NCBI GenBank assembly: GCA_021732005.1
Contig: JAKFVT010000053.1
Span: 164,964-228,963 of the forward strand
Direction: 5' to 3'
From: Mycobacterium sp.
GTDB taxonomy: Bacteria; Actinomycetota; Actinomycetes; Mycobacteriales; Mycobacteriaceae
DNA length: 64,000 nucleotides
Shown: positions 61,042 through 64,000 of the stretch, one piece after another
How positions within the stretch are numbered: the first letter of the stretch is position 1
How the letters are laid out: the number at the start of each line of letters is the position of its first letter
Translations under genes and position numbers: made by a program
Notes under the pieces: model-generated
Told to the model about the DNA's origin: nothing
Database searches by the model: none
The model's input: the letters and a program-made list of their open reading frames with translations, nothing else

Positions 61042-61085
61042 GGCGCGAAGCTTAACAGAGTTCCGATGGACGACCAGCGGAGGTA

Positions 61086-61163
61086 TCAGCGGTTGACCAG
61101 CCACAGCACGATGATCAAGACCAGCAGGGCCACCAGCGCAAGCGTGACGCGTGATCGTGGCAT
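61086..61163 (-). CDS. 25-aa single-helix membrane peptide
   Basis: 25 aa: MPRSRVTLALVALLVLIIV, then LWLVNR. A positively charged N-terminus followed by one hydrophobic helix. AGGAG lies 9 nt before ATG 61163, inside the end of the 64-aa gene, with a 5-bp gap between the genes, so it is translated with it. No homologue recognised; the arrangement argues against chance. Confidence 0.6.
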   Translation of the reverse strand: MPRSRVTLALVALLVLIIVLWLVNR

Positions 61164-61168
61164 CCCGG

Positions 61169-61363
61169 TCACTCCTGCCGCCGGTCAGCGTGGCGCACCC
61201 GGCGCACCAGCCGCATGCCGTTGCCGAGGAGGGTATCGATCACCACCGCGATGAGGTAGGCGAGCGTCAGAACGACGGGCATCACGATGATGGTCTGAAC
61301 GACGAAACCCAGGCCGGACAACCACAGTTCGACGCCGTCCCACCAACTCAGCAGACCGTGCAT
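61169..61363 (-). CDS. 64-aa membrane protein
   Basis: 64 aa from ATG 61363 (an upstream in-frame ATG would overlap the trehalase gene). MHGLLSWWDGVELW, then helix FVVQTIIVMPVVLTLAYLIAVVIDTLL, then a basic tail RLVRRVRHADRRQE. Probably the counterpart of the small gene Rv2401A at this site in M. tuberculosis. Function unknown; coupled to the 25-aa gene. Confidence 0.65.
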   Translation of the reverse strand: MHGLLSWWDGVELWLSGLGFVVQTIIVMPVVLTLAYLIAVVIDTLLGNGMRLVRRVRHADRRQE

Positions 61364-61472
61364 TGCACCAGCGTAGGCGGTGCCTGCCTGCGGGTCTTTG
61401 CCGCGGTAACAGCAAAGCCACGGATCGCGGCATAAGTAGACGGCAACCGGGTCGGCGTTCGATGATGTCCAG

Positions 61473-63485
61473 ATGGTCCTCCAAGCCCAGCCAGCCGGTG
61501 AGAACACCGACGCCGTGCGCATCCAGGCGCCCGCGCCGTTGTCCGTAACCGCCCCGGTGCCCTATGCCTCGCCGGCTGCGCTGCGCAACCCGTTCCCGCC
61601 CATCGCGGACTACGGCTTCCTCTCCGACTGCGAGAACACCTGCCTGATCTCGTCGGCGGGCGCTGTGGAGTGGTTGTGCGTTCCCCGACCGGACTCTCCC
61701 AGCGTTTTCGGGGCGATTCTGGATCGCGGAGCCGGGCATTTCCGGCTGGGCCCATACGGTGTCTCGGTTCCGGCAGCCCGCCGCTATCTGCCCGGCAGCC
61801 TCATTCTGGAAACCACCTGGCAGACCCACACCGGGTGGCTGATTGTGCGCGAAGCACTGGTGATGGGCCCGTGGCACGACATCGAGGCGCGGTCGAGGAC
61901 GCACCGGCGCACCCCCATGGACTGGGATGCCGAACACATCCTGCTGCGCACCGTTCGCTGCGTGAGCGGCACGGTCGAAGTCGTGATGAACTGCGAGCCG
62001 TCCTTCGACTACGGCCGGGTGAACGCCGCCTGGGAGTATTCGGCCAACGCCTACGGCGAGGCGATCGCGCGGGCCAGGACCGATCCTGACGCCAACCCCA
62101 CGCTGCGGCTGACCACGAATCTCCGCATCGGTCTCGAGGGCCGCGAAGCGCGCGCTCGCACCCGCCTCAAGGAGGGTGACAACGTCTTCGTCGCGCTCTC
62201 GTGGTCGAAGCATCCGTCGCCGCAGACCTATGAGGAAGCCGCCGACAAGATGTGGCAGACCAGCGAGGCGTGGCGGCAATGGATCAACATCGGCGACTTC
62301 CCCGACCATCCGTGGCGGTCATACCTTCAACGCAGCGCGCTCACGCTGAAGGGGCTGACGTATTCGCCGACTGGCGCGCTGCTGGCCGCCTCCACCACGT
62401 CGCTGCCGGAAACGCCTCAGGGCGAACGCAACTGGGACTACCGCTATGCCTGGGTGCGGGACTCGACGTTCGCGTTGTGGGGCCTCTATACCCTCGGCCT
62501 GGACCGTGAGGCCGACGACTTCTTCGCCTTCATCGCCGACGTGTCCGGCGCCAACAACGGTGAACGGCATCCCCTGCAGGTGATGTACGCCGTCGGCGGC
62601 GAACGCGAGCTCGTCGAGGAGGAGCTCAATCACCTGTCCGGCTACGACAACGCCCGACCGGTGCGCATCGGCAACGGCGCCTACAACCAGATGCAGCACG
62701 ACATCTGGGGCACGATGCTGGATTCGGTGTACCTGCACGCCAAGTCGCGTGAACAGATCTCCGATCAGCTCTGGCCGGTGCTCAAGGAGCAGGTCGAAGA
62801 GGCGATCAAGCACTGGCGGGAACCCGACCGGGGCATCTGGGAGGTGCGCGGGGAACCGCAGCACTTCACCTCGTCGAAGGTGATGTGCTGGGTGGCGCTC
62901 GATCGCGGCTCGAAGCTGGCCGAGCTGGTCGGCGAGAAGAGCTACGCGCAGCAGTGGCGCGCGATCGCCGAGGAGATCAAGGCCGACATCCTGACGCACG
63001 GCGTCGACGACCGCGGCGTGCTCACCCAGCGCTATGGCGACGACGCCCTCGACGCCTCGCTGTTGTTGGTGCCGTTGGTGCGGTTCCTGCCGTCGGACGA
63101 TCCGCGGGTCCGGGCTACGGTGCTGGCGATCGCCGACGAGCTGACCGAGGACGGGCTGGTACTGCGTTATCGCGTCGAGGAGACCGACGACGGGCTGTCC
63201 GGCGAAGAAGGGTCGTTCACGATCTGCTCGTTCTGGCTGGTGTCGGCGCTGGTCGAGATCGGCGAGGTCAGCCGGGCCCGACATCTGTGCGAACGGCTGC
63301 TGTCCTTCGCCAGCCCGCTGCACCTATATGCCGAGGAGATCGAGCCGCGGACCGGCCGGCATCTGGGTAACTTCCCGCAGGCGTTCACCCACCTGGCGCT
63401 GATCAACGCCGTGGTGCACGTGATCCGCGCCGAGGAAGAGGCCGACAGCACCGGGGTGTTCCAGCCGGCCAATGCGCCGATGTAG
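61473..63485 (+). CDS. GH15-family trehalase
   Basis: 670 aa. An N-terminal beta domain of the GH15 family (about 40-290, PPIADYGFLSDCENTCLISSAGAVEWLCVPRPDSPSVFG), then an (alpha/alpha)6 barrel with NWDYRYAWVRDSTFALWGLY and the C-terminal GEEGSFTICSFWLVSALVEIG. It corresponds to the mycobacterial trehalase (Rv2402; MSMEG_4535 in M. smegmatis), which cleaves trehalose and needs phosphate and Mg2+. ATG 61473 has a weak Shine-Dalgarno. Role: trehalose turnover. Confidence 0.9.
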   Translation: MVLQAQPAGENTDAVRIQAPAPLSVTAPVPYASPAALRNPFPPIADYGFLSDCENTCLISSAGAVEWLCVPRPDSPSVFGAILDRGAGHFRLGPYGVSVPAARRYLPGSLILETTWQTHTGWLIVREALVMGPWHDIEARSRTHRRTPMDWDAEHILLRTVRCVSGTVEVVMNCEPSFDYGRVNAAWEYSANAYGEAIARARTDPDANPTLRLTTNLRIGLEGREARARTRLKEGDNVFVALSWSKHPSPQTYEEAADKMWQTSEAWRQWINIGDFPDHPWRSYLQRSALTLKGLTYSPTGALLAASTTSLPETPQGERNWDYRYAWVRDSTFALWGLYTLGLDREADDFFAFIADVSGANNGERHPLQVMYAVGGERELVEEELNHLSGYDNARPVRIGNGAYNQMQHDIWGTMLDSVYLHAKSREQISDQLWPVLKEQVEEAIKHWREPDRGIWEVRGEPQHFTSSKVMCWVALDRGSKLAELVGEKSYAQQWRAIAEEIKADILTHGVDDRGVLTQRYGDDALDASLLLVPLVRFLPSDDPRVRATVLAIADELTEDGLVLRYRVEETDDGLSGEEGSFTICSFWLVSALVEIGEVSRARHLCERLLSFASPLHLYAEEIEPRTGRHLGNFPQAFTHLALINAVVHVIRAEEEADSTGVFQPANAPM

Positions 63486-63514
63486 GCGGATGGCCTACGA
63501 GTAGGCAGATGTAA

Positions 63515-64000
63515 TCAGAGATCGGCCCCGGGATCGCCGGGCGTCCCCGGACCACCGTCGGTGCCGGGGTCGGTTGCGGTGCCGGCCGTGCCGTCATCAC
63601 CCCGCCCGCCGTTTCCGCCGTCGCCGGCGGGCGAGGCCGCGGTGCCGCCCGCGCCGCCGACACCGCCGTTGCCGCCTAGTCCGCCTGCGTAGCCATAGGG
63701 GTAGTTGTCCGAATCGCCCAAGGCCCCACCTGTTCCGCCGTCGCCACCCGCACCGCCGTTGCCGACGTTGCCGTCACCGCCGTTACCGCCGTTGCCACCC
63801 GAACCGCCGAAGTAGCCGCTGCCGTTGCCGCGGTCGGCACCACGTCCAGCGCCACCCTGACCGCCGTGGCCTCCGGCGCCGCCGTCGCCCACATTGTTGG
63901 CAGTTCCGCCCGTGCCGCCCGTCCCGCCGGTCCCCCCGTGGACGCCGGAACCGCCGTCGCCGCCGTCGCCGCCCTGACCGCCGACACCGCCTGCGCTGTT
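63515..64000 (-). CDS. glycine-rich PGRS-like protein, N-terminus beyond window
   Basis: An open frame of 161 codons to the right edge, in GG-X and GGXGG repeats (for example GGTGGTGGTGG, GGNGGNGGDG), broken by YPYGYAGG and ending PGDPGADL. The composition resembles PE_PGRS C-terminal domains, with more Asp and Asn. The PE domain, if any, is outside the window. Its repeats make the exact reading prone to slippage. Function unknown. Confidence 0.8.
   Translation of the reverse strand, partial: NSAGGVGGQGGDGGDGGSGVHGGTGGTGGTGGTANNVGDGGAGGHGGQGGAGRGADRGNGSGYFGGSGGNGGNGGDGNVGNGGAGGDGGTGGALGDSDNYPYGYAGGLGGNGGVGGAGGTAASPAGDGGNGGRGDDGTAGTATDPGTDGGPGTPGDPGADL

Noticed and set aside
63515..64000. Regular GC-rich repeats that could look like a CRISPR or satellite array
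   Set aside because: The repeats follow a 3-nt codon pattern (Gly-Gly-X) in one open frame; no fixed spacer or repeat length.

Overview
The window is mycobacterial and most likely from an environmental, rapid-grower type Mycolicibacterium. The evidence is high GC, a PE-PPE-domain protein at the left edge, a PGRS-like glycine-rich protein at the right edge, and from about 6.6 kb onward a gene order colinear with the M. tuberculosis run from tldE/tldD and uspABC (about Rv2314c) to trehalase (Rv2402). Rv correspondences are from memory of that genome. Several M. tuberculosis blocks are missing here: the phospholipase/ESX stretch next to glyS and the mycobactin cluster before hemW.

Layout. 1-6.6 kb: PE-PPE protein (partial), lipoprotein, MDR oxidoreductase, two small stress-type proteins (CsbD-like; 51-aa membrane protein), a CAU tRNA, GAF protein, threonine aldolase, AhpD-like protein. 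6.6-12.5 kb: tldE-tldD divergent from the sugar importer uspABC. 12.5-17.3 kb: an ECF-type transporter with fused ATPases, then a MarR regulator with an MFS exporter. 17.3-24.4 kb: bestrophin, VIT/CCC1 transporter, acyl-CoA oxidase, a cytochrome-oxidase subunit III/IV operon, APC permease, tRNA-Asn. 24.6-34.9 kb: core replication and translation genes (dnaG, dgt, TPM protein, glyS), the zinc pair smtB-zur, then recO-uppS and a conserved hypothetical. 34.9-46.6 kb: amidase, epoxide-hydrolase-like protein, phoH-ybeY-corC-era, an accessory P450/SnoaL/GAF-LuxR block, then hrcA-dnaJ2-rsmE. 46.8-52.4 kb: a small conserved gene, a two-component system, and a SulP-carbonic anhydrase fusion. 52.4-61 kb: hemW and two convergent sulfur operons (sirA-cysH-sirB and subI-cysT-cysW-cysA). 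61-64 kb: two tiny membrane proteins, GH15 trehalase, glycine-rich protein.

How the genes work together. The sulfate importer, sulfite reductase, APS reductase and sirohydrochlorin chelatase make one assimilatory sulfate pathway. Each of its two operons is preceded by an unlisted 30-codon ORF starting at a leaderless-type promoter and carrying Cys codons at its 3' end; the sirA leader also has a hairpin that buries the Shine-Dalgarno. These look like paired cysteine-sensing attenuators. Other regulatory signals read directly: a CIRCE-type repeat upstream of hrcA, a Zur/SmtB-type palindrome upstream of smtB-zur, a 7-4-7 direct repeat upstream of the response regulator, one symmetric -10 hexamer that could drive tldD and uspA divergently as leaderless mRNAs, and a 13-codon leaderless ORF coupled to a conserved gene at 46.8 kb. 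Most operons use 4-nt ATGA/GTGA overlaps. No IS element, prophage or CRISPR array was seen.
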